From Euplotes cf. woodruffi 2 WChen-2021 (Eukaryota > Ciliophora > Spirotrichea > Euplotida > Euplotidae): a DNA stretch of 32,202 nt. A model generated the notes under the pieces. That model ran no database searches. It was not told where the DNA came from and saw only the letters and a list, made by a program, of their open reading frames with translations. The DNA lies in assembly GCA_021441665.1 (NCBI GenBank), contig JAGYYN010040742.1, forward strand, positions 1-32,202, read 5' to 3'. Below are positions 12,768 through 22,235 of this stretch, one piece after another. The position numbers and the translations under genes are program-made. Positions within the stretch are counted from its first letter, which is position 1. Each line of letters starts with the position of its first letter.

Positions 12768-13037
12768 TTTTATAAATACTATAATTAGTTAATTCAAAAT
12801 TCATTAAATGCATTGAATACAAATTGGCTGTTTGTTTAAATAACCATCTCGGGACTTGACTTTCTTATTCGAAAGTTTTATCGATTCAGCTGCCTTATTG
12901 AGCATTGAATTTGTCGACTACGACAAAAATAATTACATTCGCCTTGATTAATGCAAATGCATGAGACCGACAAACGTCGGCTAAATGCTTGTGCCTGCTA
13001 AAGAATTGTCTTTTGAAAATATTAATAAATTAATATA
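12768..13037. other. Spacer with two perfect hairpins and E-Cbs-like motifs
   Basis: 270 bp, no ORF. Hairpin 1: TTTGTCG-ACTA-CGACAAA, 12910-12927. Hairpin 2: CCGAC-AAAC-GTCGG, 12967-12980. HATTGAA copies on the plus strand lie at 12811-12820 and 12903-12912. TTTTGAAAAT at 13011-13020 points into the next gene, and AATTCAAAAT near 12791 points into katanin. Confidence 0.5.
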
Positions 13038-16000
13038 TTACTGCTGATTAAGTTTCTTTGAGAATAGCTCTAGTGTCTTCCTTAGGTTTTGATGATTTAG
13101 CTTTGTCAACTTCTTCCTCCGTCTTAATTTTTTACTGCGTAACCGCTGAAGTTTAACCTGGTCGCTTTGGATCTTGGATGTGTCAACGTTGTCGATTAAA
13201 TCATTGCTCTCAAGTAAAGATTTGTCAAAGATGAAGTCGTTTTCTAGCTTGCTGTTCTTTTCTTCAATTGTTATTAGTTTATCAGAAAAACGAAGGCTGT
13301 CTTTTTCTTCTTCATTTCACATTTCTTCATAAGTTATTAATATCGATGCGGTCAGACAAAGATAAAGAATAATTTAGGTTAAAAATTATTTAGATTTTAG
13401 TATAATCAACTAATTAGGATAACAAGGAAAGACACGAAGTACCTTTTGTGAGCTGTGGAGTTCCCCCAGCTTCAGTATTATGAGTTCCAGACAAATCTTT
13501 ATTTCTTTGGTTCCAGCCGATTCTTTTTAGATCGTTTTGGACTTGAATTATGCCTATCTGAACGGTCAACATGATCATCGATGACTTCCTTGATCGAATT
13601 AATTTGCTTATCGCTGTTGATATCCTTTTCTCTAATTTTATCGTTGATCCTATCGAACAACTGGTCTTCATCTTGAGAGTTGCATAATGAGCCCCGATTA
13701 CTATCGGTTCTATCTCATTCTCTCTTGCTTGCAAAGTTGTTTGACTCTGCCTCTTCGATGACTTCAGTGTAAGCTTGTTTATATCTGTCTTCTCGCTCAG
13801 CAATGCTTGCGTTTGTGACTTGGCGGAGGGACGCGTATTTGGTCTCTTCAATTGGACTACCGCGGTCTAAATAGATTATGATTTAGAAGACAAAATAGAT
13901 CGAGGAGGATATGAAGTTTTGTTATCAATAAAATTCGATCTGTTCATTTATCTACCTTTAAAATTTATATTTCTTGTCTGGAGTCTTGGAGAATCGTATG
14001 AGTTCAGGTCCATATTTGTCTAAACTGTAAATCAAAAATCCTACCTCCCCGCTGACTAGCTTGTGACTTGAGCTGTTGTCGTAAAGAATGTTAAACCTCC
14101 GAAATTTATCTTTTTTGCTGTCTTTTTGCTTACTAAAATTTGAATTTAAAAAGTTCGGTTGCATATTTGAAAACTTCGTTATTTCGTCTTCTTTAGAAGG
14201 ATTTGCCTTCATAATTCGTGATGCGTTTGAGTATTCTTTAAAAGGAATCACTTTCGATTGTGTTTTGAAATCTGGAACAGACTCAAATAACTTGTTATCA
14301 GCAATATATAGCTCTGGTTTAAATGCAGATTCATCGGATTTCTTTTCAAATTGATATGATCTTGGCATATCAATGTTAAAGTTTAAATTTTTAAACGACT
14401 GTTTTCTTGAATTCTTGACTTCTTCTAAACTACTACTGTTTAGCTGGTTGCTCTTCAGATTTAAATTCCTGCTTTTATTTATTTCTTCTGACAAAGACTC
14501 AAAGTTATTCCTGTTGTTTCCAAATCGATTCACAATATTCATGTTCCGCGAGTTTGAATTCGAAAACTCGCTTGACTTCGAAGGCTGTGAACCTTCAGAT
14601 TGAATCGGTGGGAGAAAAACGCGATTATGGCTTTCTTGTTCTTCATGCGCTTGACTGTCAATTGAGTTGTTATGCTGAGACGGTAAAGGATCTTGTCTTG
14701 GAATTCTGCCGTTGAAATCTTCTATTAAAGACTTGCCTTCCTCATTATTATCTCTTAGGCTTTCTTGCGACTCATTAATATGTTCTGACTGATCTTCGAA
14801 GTACAATTGATTTTCAGGTCGGTGATTTCGATTTCTATCGACAACGTTATTTTAAATAGTCGCTGAGATCATCGACAGAATTAGTGTTTCCTGGCCTTTC
14901 CTCGATCTCTAAGTATTCTTTCGGGATGAAATCTTTGCCATTCAGCGATATCATTCCTGTTTTTGATTTACTATTGCGATTTGATAAAATACTAAATCAG
15001 TCTCAAATTTTTCACGGCTTTAGCAGGCTGACAGTAAATACTGACCTGCCCAGCTGAAATGCAATCGGACTGCTAGCAATCCTCACAGGTTGCTTGACTT
15101 GAACCAAAGTGCCGAATTTAGAATTTCAGTCTTGCAGGTAGAAATGATTTAAGTGGTTTTTATTTAATCTTTGCATGAAGTCTTGAAACTGAAATGTCAC
15201 CAATTCTAATATCACTATCGTGTCCTCTGCCAATCTTGACTCAGTCAGTCTCGACCATATTAAGCACGTGGATAGCTTTTGCTGTGTTGTTCGTTATGTT
15301 CTCTAAAATTATAAACGGGCCATCTGGCTTTGAAATATCGATTAAACTGACTTGTTTGTTATTCACAATCACAAAGTCGGGGAACTTAGTCTTTCACAGT
15401 TCTCAGTCTAATGACTTCCAGATGTAGCTTATGACTTCTGAGTCTCTAAATGTTGAATTAAATGCGTTGTTGAAGAAAAATAGGAAGCTTACTCTGATCT
15501 TTTACAAGTAATTCCTTTTGAATTCAGCCACGCTTTAAGGCAGTCTGTGTGAATGTACTTCATCGTCCCACTGCATTTTCAAGGCGATATGATCGGGTTC
15601 AACTTCTCCTCTGAAGCATCGACTTCGCTGAGTCAGATCCTTCAAGTCTTGATTTCAATTGACTTGTTGGATGAATCTAAGCTTGCATCGTTTTTCATGA
15701 ATTTAAAAGCTTCACCATGGTCTGCGTCTGTATTTTCCATTGAATTTTTTGAGTTAAAAAAATTATTTGGGCGTTTTCCAAAACCATTCGACCTTTGTCG
15801 GTTTCTTAGCGATGCATTGCGATATTGCTTCATCATCGAAGGGTGCTTGATGAAGTTGTTAATTTGAGGAGTTACGCTCTTTTGATTAACTGAAACTTTA
15901 ACATCAGTATTTACAATAAAAGTCTGATTGATTTCATCAGGCTCGTCTTCTACCTGAAATATGCCTCGATTGATCTCTTTGACTTTGTACCGGATTCTAC

Positions 16001-16607
16001 CGAGCTTAATGGTGTCTCCTAGTCAAAGCTTTACTCCAACCTCTTGTTTGCTTTTGTTATTGTTGTATTTAACGATGCGCCACAGCTTGTTTGCGGGATC
16101 TTCATCATTACTTATCGACGTTTAGTGTATTTCGGTGATACATCCAAAATTGCTTGTTTCTCAGTAGAAAATGCAAAATCGGTGTTGTTTCGTAATCATT
16201 TTTATGCAGACCGTTCTCATCGTCCCAGTCAGGGAAACAAATTATGTCATTGAACTTCGTTCTGAAGATAGAACAAGTGCTGATCACTTGGACTATTTTA
16301 TTTAGTGGTGTTCTTGTTTTCATAGTCGAAGAGACCGTGAGACTCACGACTCCAAGTTGCGATCTTCATTATCACAGTTCCAGTTGATTTATTAAAATCT
16401 GTTTGCTGCATCATGTTTTTACTGATTTTACTTGGAAGGTTAAAGTCTTCTTCAAGGCTATACTCAAGTGATATAAGCTGTTGCTATTTAAATTCTAAAA
16501 TATACGAGATAGTTTAAATAATCAGAGTAAATGTGAATAATTAATGAGCATATCACAAGCAAAATAATTTTTGGTTCTTCGTACTCATTAGTCGGCTTGT
16601 TTCCCAT
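13038..16607 (-). CDS. RINGv (MARCH-type) zinc finger and FHA-domain protein needing six +1 frameshifts
   Basis: Exons 16607-16557, 16483-15493, 15445-13956, 13866-13443, 13324-13038; introns 73, 47, 89 and 118 nt; 1079 codons in all. The N-terminus MGNKPTNEYEEP could be N-myristoylated. A C4HC3 RINGv finger follows (CRIC at 15644-15633, SPCKCSG, YIHTDC, CELC at 15405-15394), then an FHA domain (KIGRGHDSDIRIGD, SVSRLHAKI, LQDCNSKFGT) and a long Ser/Asn-rich tail. RINGv fingers are E2-binding ubiquitin ligase modules and FHA binds phosphothreonine, so a phospho-directed ubiquitin ligase is a reasonable inference. Five of the seven zinc-binding Cys are TGA. Frameshifts: AAA-TAA 16300, AAG-TAA 16110, AAA-TAA 15162 (inside FHA), AAA-TAA 14849, TTT-TAA 13960, AAA-TAA 13501. 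Alternative: the part below 13950 is a separate gene starting at ATG 13947, only 10 bp after the first gene's stop, which is less likely. Confidence 0.85.
13499..13504 (-). other. +1 frameshift site AAA-TAA
   Basis: Skipping T 13501 joins the frame ending NRLEPKK to KDLSGTHNTE and to the splice donor at 13442. Confidence 0.7.
13958..13963 (-). other. Possible +1 frameshift site TTT-TAA
   Basis: Skipping T 13960 gives AAA G followed by a splice donor at 13955. Joining to the acceptor at 13867 is exactly in phase with the next exon. The slippery codon is unusual, so this may be a true stop. Confidence 0.45.
14847..14852 (-). other. +1 frameshift site AAA-TAA
   Basis: Skipping T 14849 joins SDYLK to NVVDRNRNHRPEN and then the long Ser/Asn-rich frame. 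Confidence 0.8.
15160..15165 (-). other. +1 frameshift site AAA-TAA inside the FHA domain
   Basis: The frame SRLHAKIK ends at TAA. Skipping T 15162 continues KNHLNHFYLQDCNSKFGT, the next conserved FHA strands. The domain is whole only with the shift. Confidence 0.92.
16108..16113 (-). other. +1 frameshift site AAG-TAA
   Basis: Skipping T 16110 joins NTLNVDK to NDEDPANKLWRIV; both sides have good coding character. Confidence 0.7.
16298..16303 (-). other. +1 frameshift site AAA-TAA
   Basis: Skipping T 16300 joins ENKNTTK to KIVQVISTCS near the N-terminus. Confidence 0.75.
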
Positions 16608-16627
16608 ATCTCCTTAATGAATATAAT

Positions 16628-16637
16628 ATTTTCAATT
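16628..16637 (-). promoter_or_regulatory. E-Cbs-like breakage motif
   Basis: AATTGAAAAT on the minus strand, a full match, 21 nt upstream of the RINGv-FHA start and in gene-sense orientation. It mirrors the motif at 16668. Confidence 0.65.
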
Positions 16638-16667
16638 ATATCATTAGAACTGGTGATTAATTACAAT

Positions 16668-16677
16668 AATTGAAAAT
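16668..16677 (+). promoter_or_regulatory. E-Cbs-like breakage motif overlapping a start codon
   Basis: AATTGAAAAT, a full match, whose last two bases are the AT of the RPAC1 start codon. It points into RPAC1. Confidence 0.6.
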
Positions 16678-17713
16678 GGCTGAGAAAATAAAAGAGATCA
16701 AATCGCGAGTTGTTATTAAGAACGAAGGAGTTGAGTACACCAGCGCATTCGAGCATCCAAGTAACACCGGGGTACAAGAAGACACTTCAATAGAAAGCTT
16801 CACCAAAAACTTAGACATTGAAGTCATTAAGCTAACAGACGAAGATATTACATTTGACATTAAGGGTGTTGAGCCTTCCTTCGCTAATGCTCTCAGAAGG
16901 ATTTTTATTTCTGAGATTCCAACAGTTGCAATTGAGAAGATTAACATGTGGCAGAATACCTCTGTAATTCCAGACGAAGTTCTCGCTCACAGAATGGGCC
17001 TAGTGCCGATTAAGGTCGATCCTCGAGTTTTTGAATTCAAAGAAAAGAGTAAAGACAACAATGAAAATAACTGCGTGCAGTTTAATTTGCATATAAAATG
17101 TACGCGTAAAAACACACCAGAAGCTAAAAACAAAGACAATGACATCCTTCCTGAAAACGAAGACGAACTGTACAACCACGCCTCTGTTTATTCTAGCGAT
17201 ATGAAGTGGGTCCCAATCGGAAAGCAGGCGGAGAAGTTCAAAAACACGCCGATCAGGCCTGTTTACGAAGATATCTTGCTTGCTAAACTTAGACCTGGCC
17301 AGGAAATCGAGATGGAGCTGATGTGTGAGAAGGGAATCGGCAAAACTCACGCCAAATGGTCGCCTGTTGCTACTGCGTATTATAGACTTTTACCTGAAAT
17401 TAACTTCAGTGAGGATATTGAAGGCGAAGACGCGCAAGAACTCAAAGCCAAGTGCCCAATGAATGTATTCGACATTGAAGAATCAGGTAAACTTTACGTC
17501 AAAAATGTAAGAGCTTGCACTACTTGCAGAGAATGAATTAGAGACGAAAAGTTTACTCAGAAAGTCAAATTAACTAAAATCAAAAACCACTTTGAATTCA
17601 CTGTTGAGTCGGTCGGAATGCTTAAGCCAGAAGAGATAGTTACAGAAGGAATTAAAGTACTTCAGGAGAAAGTTAAAAGCTGGAAGAAGACTATGAAGGA
17701 GATGGAGGATTAA
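16676..17713 (+). CDS. RPAC1 (AC40), subunit shared by RNA polymerases I and III
   Basis: A 345-residue intronless ORF with one TGA (17534-17536) read as Cys. The alpha-like motif is clear at about residues 60-105: ANALRRIFISEIPTVAIEKI, then TSVIPDEVLAHRMGLVPI. The second half has the CPMNVFDIE region, a cysteine cluster ACTTCREC whose last Cys is the TGA codon, and the C-terminal dimerisation segment FTVESVGMLKPEEIVTEGIKVL. RPAC1 pairs with RPAC2 to nucleate assembly of polymerases I and III, as the bacterial alpha dimer does, and works in the nucleus and nucleolus. The start is ATG 16676. A TTG six bases earlier is not a credible start. Length is normal for the family. Confidence 0.95.
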
Positions 17714-18092
17714 AATAACAAATATTACTGGATTATTTTCATCTCAATTTTGCTATATTTAATCTTAATATTAGCAAAATTAATTCAAATTCATTTTCTT
17801 TCAAATCTAAAATCAAAATTACTATACTAAATCTGCTATAATTAAAAAAAATTAAAAAAATATTCATCTAAAGCAATCTATATATATCATATCAGAATAA
17901 TATCAATAATTTTCTCCAAATAAAAAAATAAAAATCATAACAATATCCGACGATAAATAAAATTTGCATTAATAACCTTTTTGATTCATATAATTTCGTA
18001 AATTTTGACTATAAATATCGCAATATAAACCATTAAAAAAGCGCAAGTCAAATCCCGCATACATTGAAACCCATTACGAATTAATTATAAAC
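17714..18092. other. AT-rich spacer
   Basis: 379 bp with no ORF and long A/T runs. The only complete E-Cbs match is at 18062-18071, close to the next gene. AATTCAAATT near 17785 carries a minus-strand TTGAA core. Confidence 0.55.
18062..18071 (+). promoter_or_regulatory. E-Cbs-like breakage motif
   Basis: CATTGAAACC fits HATTGAAaHH fully; 22 nt upstream of ATG 18093, in gene-sense orientation. Confidence 0.55.
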
Positions 18093-21000
18093 ATGCGTGA
18101 GTGTCAATCAAGTGCTTATGAAGTTGAATTTAAATTAATTCTGAGATTCAAATAATATTTATCAAATATGAAGATCTCATACAGCAACAAGTCTCTGCTA
18201 AACATCTCCAAATCAGGCGTATCCCTACTTTCTGCATTTGATTCGGTACCTGTTCTTCGTGCTGTGCATCTTCGCAACAATTTCGATGTTCTATGCGGGA
18301 TTCAGCCCCTTCAGGTACATCTTACCCAACAAAGCAAGAGTCAAGACCATCTGCGGCAAGACTAACGCCGAAGATCCGCTCTGTATGGAGGCAAAATACA
18401 AGAAGCTTGTGCTCGTCGTTGTCGAGGGCTGGAACTCGATGAATTCGGAGTATCTTGAGTACTCTTCGATTGTAGATCCGCTACCGCTCATCAAAAACTT
18501 CTCGGGAAAGAATAAGCTATCGAACAGCAAGGGCACTTCTCTGTTTATGAAAATGAACCTTGCGAATAAGACTTCTTCAGGTGTGTTCTTAAAAACTGTG
18601 ATGACTGGCAATTTCCCTGGTCTTATTGACATTCCTAAACAGATGTACTTCAACAACTCTTATAAAAGTGAGAATGATGGCGTGCATTCGACTCTAATGG
18701 ACCAAGACAACTTCCTTTTGAGAGTCCAGGACTTTGGCCCAGGCAAATCAGTGCTTATAGGAAGATCAATCGAAGATGAAGGCCTTAGAAATTTATTCAA
18801 TCATACTGATATTACAAATAAAGTTGAAAACGCTAACTTTTTAGTTAGTCACAGCTACAAAGATTACATTAAAGAGTAAGATTTATGGTTAATTCTTTAG
18901 TGAATCAATATCATTCATGCTTTTGAATATGAATATTGGCAAAAACACAACAAAAGAAGATGTTAAAAAAGAGCTCGAACAAGTCAATGAAATATTGACT
19001 TCTATTGCCTCTGATCTCGATGAGAACACTGTGCTTTGCATTACAGGAAATAAAGCATTTGACCTTGCAAAATTAAATAAACGCAGTATAAACACGATAC
19101 CAGAACCTGATCATGAAATTATTAAAAAGGAAGCACCTGCAGCTCCTAAAGAAAACCAAACCCCATATACAGGATTGTTTTTGTACACGAGCAGGCCTAC
19201 AAAATATAAATACGACTATACCTCAGAGCCAGAGCTAAATCAGCTATGTCCAAATCCAAAGAATTCAAATAAAATTGCTTTTACATTAAGAGATAACAAA
19301 GAGGTTAAATCTGAAAATATGACAAAGTCTTTTGACTTAAGTAAAGTCTCAAATCTGATGTCGATCATGAACACACTAAACCGTGAGTATTCTTAAATTC
19401 GCATTCAAATATTCAAATCTTAATTTCCAAATTATTTTTATCATGCATATAAATTCTCCTTTCTTTCGAAAACTACGATTTATTCTAGAATTTCGATAAA
19501 GCACTGAGTTCAGACAAATTATTATTTTATATCAAATTTGCTGATTTTCTGATTGAATTATGAATATAGTCGGAAGAAACCCAGACAATGCAGATACGAC
19601 AAATGTCCTGAATCTTACAGCGACTCTTTCGAGCTTAATGGGCTACTCGATACCTTTCTCGAACATTGGAGGAGTGATTCCGAATAGCTACGTCTTTGAG
19701 AGCCACTCGTATTGCTCGACGTTTTACAAAACATTCGTGATGAAACTATACAACAACTTGCGACAGATAATGGACTATAGAGAAGACTACTTCCACAGCC
19801 ACAGATATAAAGGTCGGCTTTTATTTGTTTTACTTCTTTAGAGCATTTATTTAATCTTAATGAAAAAGACAGAGAAAACAACATCATCACTGACGACTAC
19901 GAGAAAGACAAGCTTTATAAAATTAAAGATGACGTTGACTATATTATCCGCGAATTTGAAAAGATGCTATACCTCGAACAACAACTTGTTAGCTGGATTG
20001 AACTTGATAAAGCATTAAAATCTGAAAGATCACAGAATAAAGGTATAAAATTTGCCCTTTATAAGCTTAATTTTAATAGGCAGAAATCTTGCGGAAAATG
20101 AGCCTGAGCCTGAAGCTAACAACACCTCATCAGCTAGTCCGATTAGTACAGATCAACCAAAGCCTGAAGTGAATACCACTCAATCAAGTGATGTTAAAAA
20201 CTCCACTGAGTCACAGAAACCTTCAGATACGAGCCAAGAAACAGACAACGAAAGAGGGCTAACCAAAAAGCACGTTGAACTGAAGAATCAAAACAATACT
20301 TTGAGTGGGATCTCGACAGCGACTCAATCAGACTCGGCAGAAAAACCTATTAAAATGAAGCTCGGAGGCTACAAAAGTATTAAAGAGCTAAAGAAAGTGA
20401 ATGAATTAAAGCCAGCCGAAAAAGTTATGCTTCGAAACTATATACTAAAATGCGAGTCGACTATTGCAAAGATCAACTCGCATTTAAATTACGTAACGGA
20501 CACTATTAAGCAAAATCAAGCGGAAATTAATAGCGCGTACTTTGAGATTGCCACGGCTTTACTGCTGCTCGCACTACTGATCCTCGGATTTAGAGTTATC
20601 GCATTTATCTTCGACAATACACAAAGCTACAAGAAGCTTCCGATGGAGGCAAAGCAGGAAAGAATCGAGGAGGAGTCGAGACAGGCGCATAATAGAAACT
20701 TGTATGTTGCAAGCAACCTCCAGCTAGTGATCTTTGCATTGCTTTCACTGTGTTCTTTTGCCTGTGTCAAGATGTTCCCGTTTGTATCTTGTCTTGCCTT
20801 CTCTGCGATTATATTCTATATGATCTTCACTGCGATTCTTAAGGTGTTTAGAGAAGGAAAACAGCTGTCGGGGAGCTTGAACTCTAAAAGAGTCGTTATT
20901 TCCTTTGTCAGTATTGTAGTTGGAATTGGCTATGCCCTTGGATACTCAAAGAACCAAGATGCTCTGTGCTTCGGACTCATCACGCTGCTGTTTATTGTAA

Positions 21001-22158
21001 TCTTAAGAGGAATTAGCGAGAAAAAGAGGGACTTCTTTAGCATCAAAAATATCATATGCATTGCATTATGCGGTGGAATTATTCGGATTCATATTACTTA
21101 TCAAAGAATGGTTAGTTCAAACTACTCTCAACTTCCTGGCTTTATCAGAGATATTATTAAATCTGATGCTGTTACGTATTTTGGATTAGCTTGAGTGACA
21201 GTTATCTCTTACTTAATGATCAAAGTAATGAGAAAAACTGGTCCTTCAATGAAGCCGATCTTCACAAATATTTTTATTTTAAAATAACACAGTAACTTAT
21301 TTCTGCTGCTGTTTCTACTGGCTCGAAAAGCAAGGCTATCTTTCAGAATACATTCCGACAAGAATTATATCAGCAGAGATTATTTACATTTCTTCATTTA
21401 TAATTTTAATCGTTCAGATGATCGGGTTGATCTTCCCAAAAGTAACTTGTATTGTTGATGTTGAGCAAGAAAGACTCCATCCACTTAAAAGAATTAAAGA
21501 AAGTTTGTTCTTCATCTTATTCAACATCCTCCATGTATTTTTATTAATAGGAGGACCGCATTCAGGAATACAATACGTTCTGATGTTTGTGCAAATCTTT
21601 GCCTTTTTCGAAATATGTTCAGAATCAAGAATGTACAACTCGCTTGTGTCTTCATTATTCACGATTCTGACAGCATTGCAGTACTTCTTAGCAACTGGGC
21701 ACGGTTACTACGTCGGGTCTCTTCAGAGCCACCAAGCTTTATTTGGCTTTGAGTTATTTGACAAGAACCTTGCGACCTTGTTTATCTATCTCAACGCCTA
21801 CGCCCCGGTAATATTCTGCGTTTACTGGTGATTCCAAATGGTTATAAAAGAGCAGAATAACGACGAAAAGCTAGGCAAGATCATGATGGATATATCCAAA
21901 GACGAAGACAACACTGCAAAGGATATTATCGTGCTTAAAAAGAAAGTCGCTCTCAACTACGTCCATGAATTCGCCCTCAGATGAATGTTTTTCCTCTACG
22001 CTGCGTATTTGACTTCACTACTGACGACTTCAAAAGTGCTTGCAACTGAAAGCGAAAGGAAGGAGTACGTCACGAATAGGTTCTTTTTCGATACGATATT
22101 CGTGTGAGTGTCATCAGGGACAAGCTTGATGTTTATCTTCTTTTTGTCGTTCGCATAG
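18093..22158 (+). CDS. PIG-O-like GPI ethanolamine-phosphate transferase homologue, probably catalytically inactive
   Basis: Exons 18093-18122, 18217-18875, 18901-19382, 19570-19812, 19842-20042, 20080-22158; introns 94, 25, 187, 29 and 37 nt; one +1 slip at AAA-TAA (T 21285); 1230 residues, stop TAG. An N-terminal membrane anchor (LIRYLFFVLCIFATIS then FYAGF) is followed by a lumenal alkaline-phosphatase-like domain and, after a Ser/Thr-rich lumenal insert, many membrane helices. Landmarks match PIG-O: LKTVMTGNFPGLID, LFLYTSRP, LTATLSSLMGYSIPFSNIGGVI. Yet the metal ligands look lost: the first Asp (family LVLIDAL) is Glu in VVVEGWN, the DHCGH motif aligns with NMNIG, and the DHG motif with GNKAF. 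It may be a pseudoenzyme or scaffold in ER GPI synthesis. Four TGA codons are Cys. The first exon is least certain; an ATG at 18169 lies in another frame. Confidence 0.8.
21282..21287 (+). other. +1 frameshift site AAA-TAA
   Basis: The frame IFTNIFILK ends at TAA; skipping T 21285 continues NTVTYFCCCFYWLEKQGYL, within a membrane segment. Confidence 0.88.
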
Positions 22159-22235
22159 TCAAAAAGCACTTCAATATAATCAGCGTTGAAGCATCTTTAT
22201 TTATTAATAAGATAGAAAGCTGGACTTGCAATGAA
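22159..22235. other. 77-bp convergent spacer with inverted TTGAA cores
   Basis: Contains CTTCAA (22169-22174) and TTGAAG (22186-22191), a perfect 6-bp inverted repeat. One core points into the upstream gene and the other into the downstream gene. Confidence 0.5.

Noticed and set aside
13038-13947. Separate gene starting at ATG 13947
   Set aside because: It is phase-consistent, but its start lies 10 bp after the preceding stop. A frameshift plus intron joins both parts exactly in phase, so I treat it as the same gene.
18169-18365. ORF starting ATGAAGATC as the N-terminus of the PIG-O-like protein
   Set aside because: It is in the wrong frame for the membrane anchor and has no stop-linked frameshift site. 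The 18093 start with a 94-nt intron gives the right phase.
22000-22235. Minus-strand ORF-like stretch opposite the end of the PIG-O-like gene
   Set aside because: It is antisense to hydrophobic coding sequence, has no usable start and cannot be joined to the ankyrin gene in frame.
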